Positions 17,021 to 26,315 of a stretch of 64,000 nucleotides of DNA are shown piece by piece; within the stretch, counting starts at the first letter, position 1; each line of letters begins with the position of its first letter. The DNA is from Pseudonocardia asaccharolytica DSM 44247 = NBRC 16224. Its GTDB lineage: Bacteria; Actinomycetota; Actinomycetes; Mycobacteriales; Pseudonocardiaceae. The position numbers were made by a program, and so were the translations under genes. The notes under the pieces are model-generated. The model saw only the letters and a program-made list of their open reading frames with translations. It did not search any database and was not told where the DNA came from. The stretch lies in the NCBI RefSeq assembly GCF_000423625.1, contig NZ_AUII01000002.1, positions 330,111 through 394,110 of the forward strand, given 5' to 3'.

Positions 17021-17830
17021 TCAGTTCAGGTGCGCCCGGAGCGCCCGGGCGGCCGTCCGCAACCGATCGAACTCGGCCGCCGTCACCGGAGAGGCCGGAT
17101 CGGCGGCCGCCGCGGCGACGTACCGGTCGAGCATCCGGGCGCCGTCGAGCCAGCGGCCCCGGTCGCCCTGCACCCGAGCCAGGTCGATGAGCAAGGCGAT
17201 CTCGTCGGGGTGCCCGGGGCGCAGCGCGAGCCGCATCCGCAGCACCCAGTCCAGATCGGCGGGCCGTTGCCGGTGCCGGTAGATCACCCGCAGGTTCTCC
17301 AGCATCCGGGTGAGGATCTGCCGGGTCGTGGACCGGGCCAGCAGCTGGGGCCCGAACGGGACATCGGGGCCCGCGCCGGTCACGTCGCGGAACAGCGTCT
17401 CGCACGCGGCGTCGTCGAGCAGCCTGCCGCCGGCGAACACGTCGAGATGTTGCCTGCCGCCGACCGGCCGGACCAGGAAGTGGCCCGGCATCCCCACGCC
17501 CTCCAGCTCGATCCCGGCCCGGCGGCCCACCTCGATGGTCACCACGGCCAGTGTGATCGGGATCCCGGTCCGGCGGGTCAGCACGTGCGGCAGCAGCGAG
17601 TTGCGCGGGTCGTAGTACTCGGCGGTGTTCCCGGTGAAGCCGGCCTCGGTGAACAGCCGGTGCACCAGACCGTCCAGCGACGTGACGCCATCGGCCAGCC
17701 GGTCGAGTTCGGCGAGCCATGGCGCCGGGTCGAGGGCGGGATCGGCGCCCGCGGCGATGGCGAGCGCGCCGTCGTCCAGCGCCGGCTCCGGCGCGGCGAC
17801 CAGGACAGCGAAGCGTTCGACCGGGTCCAC
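17021..17830 (-). CDS. SirB1-family transglutaminase-like protein with TPR-like tail
   Basis: 269 residues. The central part is the SirB1/transglutaminase-like core: GFTGNTAEYYDPRNSLLPHVLTRRTGIPITLAVVTIEVGRRAGIELEGVGMPGHFLVR, followed by FAGGRLLDD. The C-terminal third is helical (LENLRVIYRHRQRPADLDWVLRMRLALRP) and TPR-like. The biochemical role of this family is not established. The start is GTG 17830; the frame is open further upstream, but the protein similarity begins at VDPVERFAVL. It is divergent from the MaoC-like gene. Confidence 0.85.
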   Translation of the reverse strand: MDPVERFAVLVAAPEPALDDGALAIAAGADPALDPAPWLAELDRLADGVTSLDGLVHRLFTEAGFTGNTAEYYDPRNSLLPHVLTRRTGIPITLAVVTIEVGRRAGIELEGVGMPGHFLVRPVGGRQHLDVFAGGRLLDDAACETLFRDVTGAGPDVPFGPQLLARSTTRQILTRMLENLRVIYRHRQRPADLDWVLRMRLALRPGHPDEIALLIDLARVQGDRGRWLDGARMLDRYVAAAAADPASPVTAAEFDRLRTAARALRAHLN

Positions 17831-17968
17831 CCGACCATCGTGCTCGTTCCGCAGACCGAATGCCGTCCAACGACACAGTCTGCCGAGACCCGATGGTGTG
17901 GCAGGGTGGCGAGGTCGGCACTGGTGCGGCCAGCCGGCCGCCCCGTTTCGAGTTGAAGGGGTAGGAGC

Positions 17969-18421
17969 ATGCGTGTCATCGGCGGGATCGACGAGCTGCG
18001 TGCGGCCAAGGGATCCGAGCTCGGGAAGAGCGGATGGATAACCGTCGATCAGCCCAGGATCAACCAGTTCGCCGATGCGACCGAGGACCATCAGTGGATC
18101 CACGTCGACGTCGAACGCGCGAAGGAGGGCCCGTTCGGCACCACGATCGCCCACGGCTTCCTGACGCTGTCGCTGCTCCCGGAGTTCGTCAGCCAGGTCT
18201 ACAAGGTCGAGAACGTCAAGATGGGCATCAACTACGGGCTGAACAAGGTGAGGTTCACCTCTCCGGTGAAGGTCGGCAGCCGGATCCGGGGCAGCATCGA
18301 GCTCACCGACGTCGCCGATGTGGACGGTGGCGTGCAGCTCACGAACAAGATCACCGTGGAGATGGAGGGCTCCGACCGCCCGGCGCTCGTCGCCGAGTGG
18401 CTGACGCGCCAGTACGTCTAG
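17969..18421 (+). CDS. MaoC-like (R)-specific enoyl-CoA hydratase/dehydratase
   Basis: 150 residues, a single hot-dog domain. The catalytic Asp and His are in FADATEDHQWIHVD, and the second half has FGTTIAHGFLTLSLLPEF and NYGLNKVRFTSPVKVGS. It would hydrate a 2-enoyl-CoA. The ATG has a good RBS (GGAG, 5 nt away). It is followed after 28 bp by a thiolase gene, so the pair likely acts in one beta-oxidation-type route, perhaps with the acyl-CoA dehydrogenase module 4 kb upstream. Confidence 0.9.
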   Translation: MRVIGGIDELRAAKGSELGKSGWITVDQPRINQFADATEDHQWIHVDVERAKEGPFGTTIAHGFLTLSLLPEFVSQVYKVENVKMGINYGLNKVRFTSPVKVGSRIRGSIELTDVADVDGGVQLTNKITVEMEGSDRPALVAEWLTRQYV

Positions 18422-18449
18422 CACGGTTGACAGAAGGAGAGACGCATCG

Positions 18450-19664
18450 ATGCGTGAGGCGGTCATCTGTGAACCGCTGCGGACCCCGGTCGGCGGGTTC
18501 GGCGGGTCCCTGCGCGACGTGCCGGCCCACGAGCTCGCGACGACGGTGATCACGGCGCTGCTGGAGCGCACCGGGATCCCGGCGGAGTCGGTGGACGATG
18601 TGCTGCTGGGCAACTGCTATCCGACCATGGACGCCCCGGCGATCGGCCGGGTCGCCGCGCTGGATGCCGGGCTGCCCGTGACCGCGACCGGGTTGCAGAT
18701 CGACCGGCGCTGCGGTTCGGGGCTGCAGGCGGTGATCTACGCGGCGATGCAGGTGCAGGCGGGCGCCTCGGAGGTGGTGCTCGCCGGCGGCGCCGAGTCG
18801 ATGAGCAACGCGCCGTTCTACTCCACCTCGATGCGCTGGGGGGCCAAGGGCGGGCCCGGGGTGATGCTGCACGACGCGCTGGCCCGTGGGCGGGTGACCG
18901 CGGGCGGGGTCAACTACCCGGTTCCCGGTGGGATGCTGGAGACCGCGGAGAACCTGCGCCGGGAGTATTCGATCTCGCGTCAGGAGCAGGACGAGTACGC
19001 GGCGCGCAGCCATCAGCGCGCGGCCGCCGCCGCCGCGGCGGGCCGGTTCGCCGACGAGCTGGTCCCGGTGACCGTCAAGGGCCGCAAGGACGAAGTGCGC
19101 GTCGAGCGCGACGAGCACATCCGCCCGGACTCCACGGCCGAGACGCTTGCCCGGCTGCGTCCGATCCTGGGCCGGGACGACCCCGAGGCGACCGTGACCG
19201 CCGGCAACGCGAGCGGCCAGAACGACGGCGCCGCGATCTGCGTCGTCACACACCCGGCGAAGGCCGAGCAGCTGGGGCTGCGGCCGCTGGTGCGGCTGGT
19301 GTCCTGGGGGGTCGGCGGGGTGGCGCCCGCGACGATGGGCATCGGGCCCGTGCCCGCGGTGGCCCGCGCGCTCGACGCGGCCGAGCTGGCGCTCAAGGAC
19401 GTCGACCTGATCGAGCTGAACGAGGCCTTCGCCGCTCAGGTGCTGGCCTGCACCCGGGAGTGGGGGTTCACCCCGACCGACTTCGAGCGGATGAACGTCA
19501 ACGGGTCCGGGATCTCGCTGGGGCACCCCGTCGGGGCCACCGGCGGGCGGATCCTGGCCACCCTGAGCCGGGAGATGGTCCGCCGCGGCGCCCGCTACGG
19601 CCTGGAGACCATGTGCATCGGGGGTGGGCAGGGTCTCGCCGCGGTGTTCGAGCGGAGGTCCTGA
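18450..19664 (+). CDS. Acetyl-CoA acetyltransferase / 3-ketoacyl-CoA thiolase
   Basis: 404 residues, full-length thiolase. Nucleophile Cys88 is in QIDRRCGSGLQAV. The C-terminal motifs NEAFAAQV, NVNGSGISLGHPVGATGGRI (catalytic His) and METMCIGGGQG-type (here ETMCIGGGQG, second catalytic Cys) are intact. It splits a 3-ketoacyl-CoA or joins two acetyl-CoA. The RBS is GAAGGAGA. It shares a likely transcript with the MaoC-like hydratase. A short stem overlapping the stop codon (TGAGAC...GTCTCA, 19662-19682) might aid termination but is weak. Confidence 0.93.
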   Translation: MREAVICEPLRTPVGGFGGSLRDVPAHELATTVITALLERTGIPAESVDDVLLGNCYPTMDAPAIGRVAALDAGLPVTATGLQIDRRCGSGLQAVIYAAMQVQAGASEVVLAGGAESMSNAPFYSTSMRWGAKGGPGVMLHDALARGRVTAGGVNYPVPGGMLETAENLRREYSISRQEQDEYAARSHQRAAAAAAAGRFADELVPVTVKGRKDEVRVERDEHIRPDSTAETLARLRPILGRDDPEATVTAGNASGQNDGAAICVVTHPAKAEQLGLRPLVRLVSWGVGGVAPATMGIGPVPAVARALDAAELALKDVDLIELNEAFAAQVLACTREWGFTPTDFERMNVNGSGISLGHPVGATGGRILATLSREMVRRGARYGLETMCIGGGQGLAAVFERRS

Positions 19665-19761
19665 GACCCGCTCGCCGTCTCAAATACGTCACAGGACTTG
19701 AAACATTGCCCCTCGGCGGACGAAATGCTCAGCGAGGCACCGTTCGCCGAGGGGAGCCGGG

Positions 19762-20016
19762 ATGTCCAGAGTTGGCGCCGATCTGACGGGTCGAGATCTG
19801 GGGTTGCTGCGCGCCGTCGCAGCAGGCCGCTGCACGTTCCGACGCTCGTGCGAGCCGGTGCTGCTCGTCGACGACGTTCCCTGCGCCGACTTCACCGCCG
19901 CCCGCAGGCTCATCGCCGCGGGCCTCGTCGAGGCTCCCGTTCTCGGCCGCGTTCCCGCCCCCGCCGTGCTGACTCCGTCCGGACGCAGCGCACTGGCGCT
20001 GCGTCCCGCCTCCTGA
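19762..20016 (+). CDS. Small conserved-type hypothetical protein, possible winged helix
   Basis: 84 residues, beginning MSRVGADLTGRDLGLLRAV. The ATG has a good RBS (GGGGAG, 5 nt upstream). The pattern LTGRDLGLLRAVAAG ... FTAARRLIAAGLVEAP ... VLTPSGRSALAL looks like the three helices and wing of a small winged-helix protein, and two cysteines (RCTFRRSC) lie near the middle. I cannot name a family. It is convergent with the pyrophosphatase gene, 50 bp apart. Confidence 0.7.
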   Translation: MSRVGADLTGRDLGLLRAVAAGRCTFRRSCEPVLLVDDVPCADFTAARRLIAAGLVEAPVLGRVPAPAVLTPSGRSALALRPAS

Positions 20017-20065
20017 GAACGACCGGTTCCGGGCGTGGCGCCGTTGCCCTGCCCGGCGGGCGAGC

Positions 20066-20575
20066 TCAGTGCTGCTCGTCGGCCTCCGCGGCGACGCGGG
20101 CCCGCTCCCGCTCCCGGGACGCGATGATCTCCTGCTCGGCGTCGGCGCGGCCGACCCAGGTGGCACCCTCGACGCTCTTGCCGGGCTCGAGGGTCTTGTA
20201 GATCTCGAAGAAGTGCTGGATCTCGGCCCGATCGAACTCGGGCAGATGGTGGATATCGCGCAGGTGCTCCAGGCGCGGGTCCTCGGCGGGCACGCACAGC
20301 ACCTTGTCGTCGCCGCCCTTCTCATCCTTCATCCGGAACATCCCGATCGCGCGGGCGCGGATGAGGCAGCCGGGGAAGGTCGGCTCCTGGACGAGCACCA
20401 GGGCGTCCAGCGGATCGCCGTCCTCCCCCAGTGTGTTCTCGATGAAGCCGTAGTCGGCCGGGTACTGCGTGGCGGTGAACAGCGTCCGGTCGAGACGGAT
20501 CCGGCCAGTGAGGTGATCTACCTCGTACTTGTTCCGGCCGCCCTTGGGGATCTCGATGGTGACGTCGAAGTCCAC
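20066..20575 (-). CDS. ppa: Inorganic pyrophosphatase (family I)
   Basis: 169 residues. Family I signature residues are seen: [13 protein letters not shown] near the start, [25 protein letters not shown] (the metal-binding aspartates), and the C-terminal [25 protein letters not shown]. It hydrolyses pyrophosphate in the cytoplasm and pulls biosynthetic reactions forward. I place the start at GTG 20575 ([13 protein letters not shown]), which fits the family's N-terminus; the frame is open far upstream but without similarity. Divergent from dacB, as in Mycobacterium tuberculosis (Rv3628 beside Rv3627c). Confidence 0.96.
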   Translation of the reverse strand: MDFDVTIEIPKGGRNKYEVDHLTGRIRLDRTLFTATQYPADYGFIENTLGEDGDPLDALVLVQEPTFPGCLIRARAIGMFRMKDEKGGDDKVLCVPAEDPRLEHLRDIHHLPEFDRAEIQHFFEIYKTLEPGKSVEGATWVGRADAEQEIIASRERERARVAAEADEQH

Positions 20576-20740
20576 TGTGTGAATGCTCCTGATGGTCGGT
20601 GAGGGCAGGTGAGAGCCGATGCCGGTCGGACGACCGGGTTCGGCGCCGACGTCTAGTGTGGGGGACCGCTTCCCGGTGTGGGCTGTCGAGGGGTCTACGT
20701 CACCGGTGATGGCTGGATGACGTGAGCGGGGGAGGAACCG

Positions 20741-22171
20741 GTGGGCTTCGGGCAGCGGATCGGTAACACGCTCCGCGTTCCGAGCCGCGGCGGGCGGCGG
20801 GCCGTCGTCATCCTGCTGGTGTTCATGCTGGCGGGCGCGACCGGTTCCGCGGTCGCCCTCTCGGGACCCTCCCTCGTCTCCGGGCTGGGCCTCGGCGGCG
20901 GAGGACAGGCTGCGGCCGCGCTGCCGGCCCCGGTGCCCGTGCTGGGGCCGCTGCCCGCCGACGCCCCGCTGCCCACCCCCGAGGGGCTGAGCGCGACACT
21001 CGGCCCACTCGCCGGCGCCGCCCTCCTCGGCGACTTCGCGGGCCTCGTCATCGACCCGGCGAGTGGCGCGACGCTGTGGCAACGGAGCCCGGGGGAGGCC
21101 CTCATCCCGGGATCGGTGAGCAAGGTGGTCACTGCGGCGGCGGCGCTGCTGACCCTCGACTCGACCAAGCGGCTCTACACCAGGGTCGTGGCCGGACCCA
21201 CCCCCGACTCGGTCGTGCTCGTCGGCGGTGGCGACCCGACCCTCACCGCGTTGCCTGCCGGCCGCGACTCGGTCTACCCGCAGCCCTCCCGGCTCGACGA
21301 CCTCGCCGCCGCGGTCGGCAAGGCGCTGCCCGGGCAGCGGGTCCGCACGGTGTACGTCGACACCAGCCGCTACACCGGCCCGGTGCTCGCGAAGGGCTGG
21401 CTGCCCGCCGATGTCCCCGGCGGATACGTCGCCCCGATCGTGCCGCTGATGCTCGACGGCGGTCGTGCCGATCCCACCCTGCAGGACGGACCGCGCGTCG
21501 CCCAGCCCGCCCTCGCGGCCGGTCAGGCGCTCGCCGAGAAGCTCGGCGCCGACCCGGGCGCGGTGTCCGAGACCGTCGCCGCGCCGGACGCGAAGGTGCT
21601 CGGATCGGTGGCCTCGGCGCCGGTGGGCGACCTGGTCGAGCACCTGATGCGCACCTCGGACAACGTGCTCGCCGAGGCGCTCGCCCGCGAGGTCGCGATC
21701 GCCCGCGGCGGCGACCCTTCGTTCACCGGCGCGGCCGAGCAGGTGGTGGCGGCGCTCGCGCAGGCCGGGTTCGACCCGAGCGGGGTCCGGCTCGTCGACG
21801 GCAGCGGGCTGTCCACGGCCGATCGGGTGTCGCCGAAACTGATCGGCGCGCTGCTGTCGGCCGCGGCGGCGCCGGCCCAGGGCGCCCGCGACACCCAGTT
21901 CCTCCGGCCGATCCTGACCGGGCTGCCCGTCGCGGGCGGTGACGGCACCCTCGACGACCGGTTCGACACCGCCAGATCCACCGACGGACGCGGCGTCGTG
22001 CGCGCGAAGACCGGCACCCTGACCGGGGTGAGCAGCCTGGCGGGGGTCGTCACCGACACCGACGGACGGCTGCTGGTGTTCGCGTTGATGTCCAACGGGG
22101 AGTCCCCGGCGAGCGTGCGACCCCAGCTCGACGCCATCGCCGCCGCGCTCAGCCGATGCGGTTGCCGCTGA
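20741..22171 (+). CDS. dacB: D-alanyl-D-alanine carboxypeptidase/endopeptidase (PBP4, S13 family)
   Basis: 476 residues. There is an N-terminal signal-anchor ([20 protein letters not shown]). The three penicillin-binding motifs are SVSK (in [15 protein letters not shown]), SDN (in [14 protein letters not shown]) and KTG (in [16 protein letters not shown]). It trims peptidoglycan stem peptides outside the membrane. GTG start with GAGGA upstream. The neighbours ppa, DUF2342, tilS and hpt reproduce the mycobacterial order. Confidence 0.95.
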   Translation: MGFGQRIGNTLRVPSRGGRRAVVILLVFMLAGATGSAVALSGPSLVSGLGLGGGGQAAAALPAPVPVLGPLPADAPLPTPEGLSATLGPLAGAALLGDFAGLVIDPASGATLWQRSPGEALIPGSVSKVVTAAAALLTLDSTKRLYTRVVAGPTPDSVVLVGGGDPTLTALPAGRDSVYPQPSRLDDLAAAVGKALPGQRVRTVYVDTSRYTGPVLAKGWLPADVPGGYVAPIVPLMLDGGRADPTLQDGPRVAQPALAAGQALAEKLGADPGAVSETVAAPDAKVLGSVASAPVGDLVEHLMRTSDNVLAEALAREVAIARGGDPSFTGAAEQVVAALAQAGFDPSGVRLVDGSGLSTADRVSPKLIGALLSAAAAPAQGARDTQFLRPILTGLPVAGGDGTLDDRFDTARSTDGRGVVRAKTGTLTGVSSLAGVVTDTDGRLLVFALMSNGESPASVRPQLDAIAAALSRCGCR

Positions 22172-22176
22172 GTGCG

Positions 22177-22182
22177 TAGCCT
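22177..22182 (+). promoter_or_regulatory. -10 box of the DUF2342 gene (leaderless)
   Basis: TAGCCT ends 7 nt before the GTG at 22190. It favours this GTG over the GTG at 22172 that abuts the dacB stop codon. Confidence 0.45.
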
Positions 22183-22189
22183 CGAACGG

Positions 22190-23266
22190 GTGCAGTCCGT
22201 ACCAACCGGTTCCGCCGCCACCCCGCCCGCGCTCGAGACCGAACGCGGCCTTCCGGTGAACTGGGACCTCGCTCGCCGAACGGCGGCCCGGCTGGTCCAG
22301 CCGGGGCCGCCGACGACCCGTTCCGAGGCCGAGGAGCTCGTCGACCGGCTGCGGGCCGACGCCGTCGTCGCCGAGGGGCATGTCCGTGACGTGACCGGCC
22401 TCGGCGCCGGGTTGCCGCTGCTGCCGGCCGACGTCGTCGACCGGCCGGCGTGGGCCGCCGCCGCCGTCGACGGGATGGCTGCGCTCACCGCGGGCGCTCG
22501 GCTGCCCCGGACACCTCAGTTCGCGCGCGCCGTCACCGGCGCCACCGCGGGTCTGCAGGTGGGCTCGGTACTGGCCTATCTCGGCGGCCGGGTGCTCGGC
22601 CAGTACGACCCGTTCGGGGGCGCCGCCGGCAGCGGCAGGCTGCTGCTGGTCGCACCGAATGTGCACGGAGCGCAGCGCGCCCTCGACGTCCCCGCCGCCG
22701 ACTTCGGGCTGTGGGTCTGCCTGCACGAGGCCACCCACCGGCTCCAGTTCACCGCCGTCCCGTGGTTGCGCGACTTCTTCGCCGCCGAGATCGGACGGTT
22801 CCTCTCGATCGCCGACAGCGGTGCCGGCGGCCTGCTCAACCGGATGCCCGAGGCGCTGCGCAGCCTGAAGGAGTCCCGTGGGGATGCGCTGGTCATGGTC
22901 GAGCTGCTGCAGGGCCCCGAGCAGCGCGCCGTGCTCGACCGGCTGCTCGCGCTCACCACCCTGCTGGAGGGCCACGCCGACCACGTGATGGATGCCGTCG
23001 GCCCCGAGGTGGTGCCCAGCGTCGCGACGATCCGGGAACGATTCACCATTCGCCGCCGGGGCGGCGGGCTGCTCGACCGGATCCTGCGCGCGCTGCTCGG
23101 CGTGGAGGCGAAGGTCAAGCAGTACGCGCTGGGCTCCGCGTTCACCAGCTACGTCGTGCTCGCCATCGGGATGGACGGTTTCAACCGGGTGTGGGAGTCG
23201 CCTGAGACGCTCCCCACCCGCGCCGAGCTGGCCGATCCGGCGGCCTGGCTTCGCCGCGTGGTCTAG
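22190..23266 (+). CDS. Zinc-dependent metalloprotease of the DUF2342 family
   Basis: 358 residues from GTG 22190; an in-frame GTG at 22172 directly after the dacB stop is the alternative. The central [11 protein letters not shown] is an HExxH zinc motif, and a downstream [14 protein letters not shown] probably gives the third ligand, as in this actinobacterial family (Rv3626c position). No signal peptide is seen. The substrate is not known. Adjacent to dacB and tilS. Confidence 0.88.
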   Translation: MQSVPTGSAATPPALETERGLPVNWDLARRTAARLVQPGPPTTRSEAEELVDRLRADAVVAEGHVRDVTGLGAGLPLLPADVVDRPAWAAAAVDGMAALTAGARLPRTPQFARAVTGATAGLQVGSVLAYLGGRVLGQYDPFGGAAGSGRLLLVAPNVHGAQRALDVPAADFGLWVCLHEATHRLQFTAVPWLRDFFAAEIGRFLSIADSGAGGLLNRMPEALRSLKESRGDALVMVELLQGPEQRAVLDRLLALTTLLEGHADHVMDAVGPEVVPSVATIRERFTIRRRGGGLLDRILRALLGVEAKVKQYALGSAFTSYVVLAIGMDGFNRVWESPETLPTRAELADPAAWLRRVV

Positions 23267-23292
23267 CGCCCCGGGAGGCCCGGCCTGTCACA

Positions 23293-23353
23293 GCGTCATG
23301 GCCCCATAATGCGCTGGGGGTGGGCTTGGGGCGACGGTATGGAGCCATGACGC
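23293..23353. repeat. 61-bp stem-loop between the DUF2342 gene and tilS
   Basis: The 16-bp arms GCGTCATGGCCCCATA (23293-23308) and TATGGAGCCATGACGC (23338-23353) pair with one mismatch around a G-rich 29-nt loop. It begins 26 bp after the metalloprotease stop and ends just before the tilS -10 box, so it could end the upstream transcript. It has no U-tract, and its size and symmetry also suit a dispersed palindromic repeat. Confidence 0.7.
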
Positions 23354-23380
23354 GAGGAGGGCTCGCGGCGGGCGTCCTCG

Positions 23381-23386
23381 TAACCT
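23381..23386 (+). promoter_or_regulatory. -10 box of tilS (leaderless)
   Basis: TAACCT ends 6 nt before the ATG at 23393; no RBS is present. Confidence 0.5.
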
Positions 23387-23392
23387 CGGCGC

Positions 23393-24385
23393 ATGAGCCG
23401 GCGGCCGGACCCTGCGCTGACCGCGGTGCGGCTCGCGGTGCGCCGGGGCCTCGCCGCGCTGCCCGCCGCGGCCAGGGCGGCGCCGCCGGTCGTCGCCTGC
23501 TCGGGCGGGGCCGATTCGCTGACGCTGGCCTTCGCGGTCCGGGCACTGCACCCCGGCCGGGTGCGGGCCGTGATCATCGACCACGGGCTGCAGGCCGGAT
23601 CGGCGGAGCGGTCCGCCGAACTGGCGGCGCTGCTGTCCGGCCGCGGAATTCCCTCGGCGGTCCGAACCGTCACGGTCGAGGGGCCGGGCGGGGTCGAGGC
23701 CGCCGCTCGCCGGGCCCGGTATGCCGCGCTCGCGGCGGCGCGCCCGCATCCCGACTCGCCCGTGCTGCTCGGCCACACCTTGGACGACCAGGCCGAGACC
23801 GTGCTGCTCGGTCTCGGCCGGGGCTCTGGGCCGCGCTCGATCGCCGGGATGCGGCCCTGGGATCCGCCATGGGCACGGCCGCTGCTCGGGGTGCGCCGTG
23901 CCGTCACCCGCGCCGCCTGCCGAAGCCTCGGCCTGCCGGTCTGGGACGATCCGCACAACATCGACCCGCGGTTCACCCGGGTCCGGCTGCGTCACGAGGT
24001 GCTGCCGCTGCTGGAGGAGGTGCTCGCGGGCGGCGTGGCCGAGGCGCTCGCCCGCACGGCCGGTCAACTGCAGGAGGACGGCGAGGCGCTCGAGGGCTGG
24101 GCCGCGCGGGTCCGCGCCGCGGCGAGTGACGCGGCCGCGCCGGGGGGTGGCCTGCGATCCGCCGACCTTGCCCCCGTGCCGCCCGCGGTCCGGCGGCGGG
24201 TGCTGCGGGACTGGCTGCTCGACGCGGGCGCGAAGGAGCTCACCGACGGGCACCTGCGTTCCGCGGATGATCTCGTGGGCCGCTGGCGCGGGCAGGGCGG
24301 GGTCGCGATCCCCGGCGGTTTGGAGCTGGTTCGCCGAGATGGCACGCTTCTGGTGCGCCGGACCGAGGCGCCGCCGGGCGGTTGA
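23393..24385 (+). CDS. tilS: tRNA(Ile)-lysidine synthase
   Basis: 330 residues. The PP-loop ATP motif is ACSGGADSLTLAF. Further motifs are DHGLQAGS, ARRARYAAL, LGHTLDDQAETVLLGLGRGSG and the metal/tRNA-site WDDPHNIDPRFTRVRLRHEVLPLL. The enzyme changes C34 of the AUA-reading isoleucine tRNA to lysidine and is essential. Followed by hpt, as in most actinobacteria. Confidence 0.95.
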   Translation: MSRRPDPALTAVRLAVRRGLAALPAAARAAPPVVACSGGADSLTLAFAVRALHPGRVRAVIIDHGLQAGSAERSAELAALLSGRGIPSAVRTVTVEGPGGVEAAARRARYAALAAARPHPDSPVLLGHTLDDQAETVLLGLGRGSGPRSIAGMRPWDPPWARPLLGVRRAVTRAACRSLGLPVWDDPHNIDPRFTRVRLRHEVLPLLEEVLAGGVAEALARTAGQLQEDGEALEGWAARVRAAASDAAAPGGGLRSADLAPVPPAVRRRVLRDWLLDAGAKELTDGHLRSADDLVGRWRGQGGVAIPGGLELVRRDGTLLVRRTEAPPGG

Positions 24386-24461
24386 GGTCGGGCGGGGACC
24401 GACGGTCGGTCGCCCGTACTGATCGCCGGGCCTGCGGGCCCCGTGTTGAGGAGGCCGCCCC

Positions 24462-25025
24462 TTGTACGACGGGGACATCGCGTCCGTCCTGGTCACCGAG
24501 CAGCAGATTCGGGACAAGACCGCCGAGCTGGCCGAGCTCATCGGGCGCGACTACACGGTTGACCGCGACGGGTTCGGTTTCGACTCCGACCTGCTGTTGG
24601 TCGGTGTGCTCAAGGGCGCTGTGATGTTCATGACGGACCTCGCCCGCGCGTTGCCGGTGCCGGTCCAGCTCGAGTTCATGGCGGTGAGCTCGTACGGGTC
24701 GTCCACGTCGTCGTCGGGGGTGGTCCGGATCCTCAAGGACCTCGACCGGGACATCTCGGGCCGACACGTGCTCATCGTCGAGGACATCATCGACTCGGGG
24801 CTCACGCTGTCGTGGCTGTTGAAGAACCTGGAGACGCGCAACCCCGCCTCGCTGGAGGTATGCGCGCTGCTGCGCAAGCCCGATGCCGTCAAGGTCGAGC
24901 TGCCGGTGAAGTATGTCGGGTTCGACATCCCGAACGAGTTCGTCGTCGGTTACGGGCTGGACTATGGCGAGCGCTACCGCGACCTTCCGTTCATCGGCAC
25001 GCTCGCTCCGGCCGTCTACGCCTGA
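24462..25025 (+). CDS. hpt: Hypoxanthine (-guanine) phosphoribosyltransferase
   Basis: 187 residues. The PRPP-binding loop is [15 protein letters not shown], the flexible-loop [11 protein letters not shown] lies before it, and the hood has [30 protein letters not shown]. It salvages hypoxanthine and guanine to IMP and GMP. The start is a TTG at 24462 with a good RBS (GAGGAGG, 7 nt upstream). Convergent with the secreted protease gene after only 9 bp. Confidence 0.95.
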   Translation: MYDGDIASVLVTEQQIRDKTAELAELIGRDYTVDRDGFGFDSDLLLVGVLKGAVMFMTDLARALPVPVQLEFMAVSSYGSSTSSSGVVRILKDLDRDISGRHVLIVEDIIDSGLTLSWLLKNLETRNPASLEVCALLRKPDAVKVELPVKYVGFDIPNEFVVGYGLDYGERYRDLPFIGTLAPAVYA

Positions 25026-25034
25026 GTGCCTGGA

Positions 25035-25952
25035 TCAGCCGGCGACCGGAAGGCCGGGGGCCGGGACGGGCAGCGGCAGCGGGGTGAACGGCTCGGTGCC
25101 TTCGACCAGCCGCACGTAGCCGACGCCGCCGTACTCGTTGGCGTAGGCGAGCGCGCGGCTGACGTCGGCGAGCCCGTTGCTCAGCGGCAGCGGCGCGAGG
25201 TTGAGCGTCGAGAGGACGCCGACGGCGCGACCATGGTCGTCGAGGAACGCGCTGCCGGAGTCGCCAGGGACGCCGGGGCTCACCGTGTAGACCTCGTGCC
25301 CGAAGCCGCCTCCGACGTCGCCCGCGCTGATGCCCGCCTTCGGGCCGAGCGCGCTGACGCCGGCGCGCAGCGGCGAGTTGCCGTACGAGTAGACCCGGGT
25401 GCCCACGGGCAGACCGTCCACGTCGAGGCCCGTCGGGCCGCCGAAGAACGGGACCGAAGGGTTGACGTTCGGCGCATCGGCAGGGTCGATCTCCACCAGC
25501 GCGAAGTCGTTGAACGCGCAGATGTCGGGATCGGTCTCCTGGCGGTCCTGCATCGTCAGCCACGAGCTGTAGGCGAGGGTGCCTCGCACGCTCGCGCCCG
25601 CGATCTCGACCTCGGTGCCCAGCGGCATCGACGCCGAGTCGCAGCCGTTGGTCTCGGTCGCCTGGCCGGTGCCCGCGCAATGTGCCGCCTGGCCGATGAA
25701 CGTCCGGTCGCCGCTGGTGAAGACGAAGTTGCTGGTGCAGGTCCCGCCGCCCGCGGTGGTGGTCTGCACCCCCGGGTGGATCGCGGCGCCGCCGGCGGGC
25801 GCCCACGGCGACGCGCCGACCTGTGCCTGCGGGGAGATCGCGGGATCCGCTGTCGCCGTGGCCGGCAGCGTCAGCGCTCCCGCGGCCACGACGCCGACGG
25901 TGGCGGCCGCGACCGCCATTCCGCGCAGCCGGACTCCGGACCTCAGACCCAT
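25035..25952 (-). CDS. Secreted trypsin-like (S1-type) serine protease
   Basis: 305 residues. A Sec signal peptide (residues 1-36, core VAAATVGVVAAGALTLPATATA, cleavage probably after ATA) precedes the mature domain. The catalytic triad is visible: His in IGQAAHCAG, Asp in FNDFALVEID and Ser in GVPGDSGSAFLDD. Two cysteine pairs suit disulfides. The ATG has GGGGGAG upstream. It is unlike the housekeeping neighbours and sits between hpt and ftsH. The substrate is unknown. Confidence 0.9.
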   Translation of the reverse strand: MGLRSGVRLRGMAVAAATVGVVAAGALTLPATATADPAISPQAQVGASPWAPAGGAAIHPGVQTTTAGGGTCTSNFVFTSGDRTFIGQAAHCAGTGQATETNGCDSASMPLGTEVEIAGASVRGTLAYSSWLTMQDRQETDPDICAFNDFALVEIDPADAPNVNPSVPFFGGPTGLDVDGLPVGTRVYSYGNSPLRAGVSALGPKAGISAGDVGGGFGHEVYTVSPGVPGDSGSAFLDDHGRAVGVLSTLNLAPLPLSNGLADVSRALAYANEYGGVGYVRLVEGTEPFTPLPLPVPAPGLPVAG

Positions 25953-26315
25953 GTGCTCCCCCGCCACCGTGGGCGGGAACCGCTCCCGCCTCGCTTCGTC
26001 AACGACCAACATCGCCTGTGGGATATCCCGCTTCAGGTGAAGAAGGGTGGACCATGTCCCCGATGGTGTCGCGGCCGGGTCTGCGGGCGCCGCGGCGGTG
26101 CGGCGGCCACCTCGGGGAACACCGCGGACGGCTCGCTCGTTATGCAGACGAACGTCCACCTCGGTGGTCGCCAGTGTTCGTCCGCCGCCAGCGGTGACGC
26201 AGGTCCGCCGCGAGGCCGCTATCCTGGCTGACTCGGGGCCGGCTTGGCGCATCCGCGGTGGGTCGCTGCCGGAGATACTCGCCAGGGAGGGTGAAGGCCG
26301 CCAGGCCGAAGCTGC
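25953..26315. other. Intergenic region between the protease gene and ftsH
   Basis: No gene is supported here. It holds the divergent promoters of the protease (minus) and ftsH (plus). A TATCCT at 26220-26225 could be an ftsH -10 box about 90 bp upstream of its ATG. A 10-bp perfect palindrome GGGATATCCC lies at 26020-26029 and a short GGCGGGA/TCCCGCC hairpin at about 25972-25990; neither has a known role. Confidence 0.5.

Noticed and set aside
19662..19682. Short stem at the thiolase stop codon as a terminator
   Set aside because: Only 6 bp of stem with a 9-nt loop and no U-tract; mentioned in the gene entry but not strong enough for its own feature.
25970..25992. Short GGCGGGA/TCCCGCC hairpin upstream of the secreted protease
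   Set aside because: A 7-bp GC stem is common in such DNA, has no U-tract, and lies in a promoter region where a terminator is not needed.
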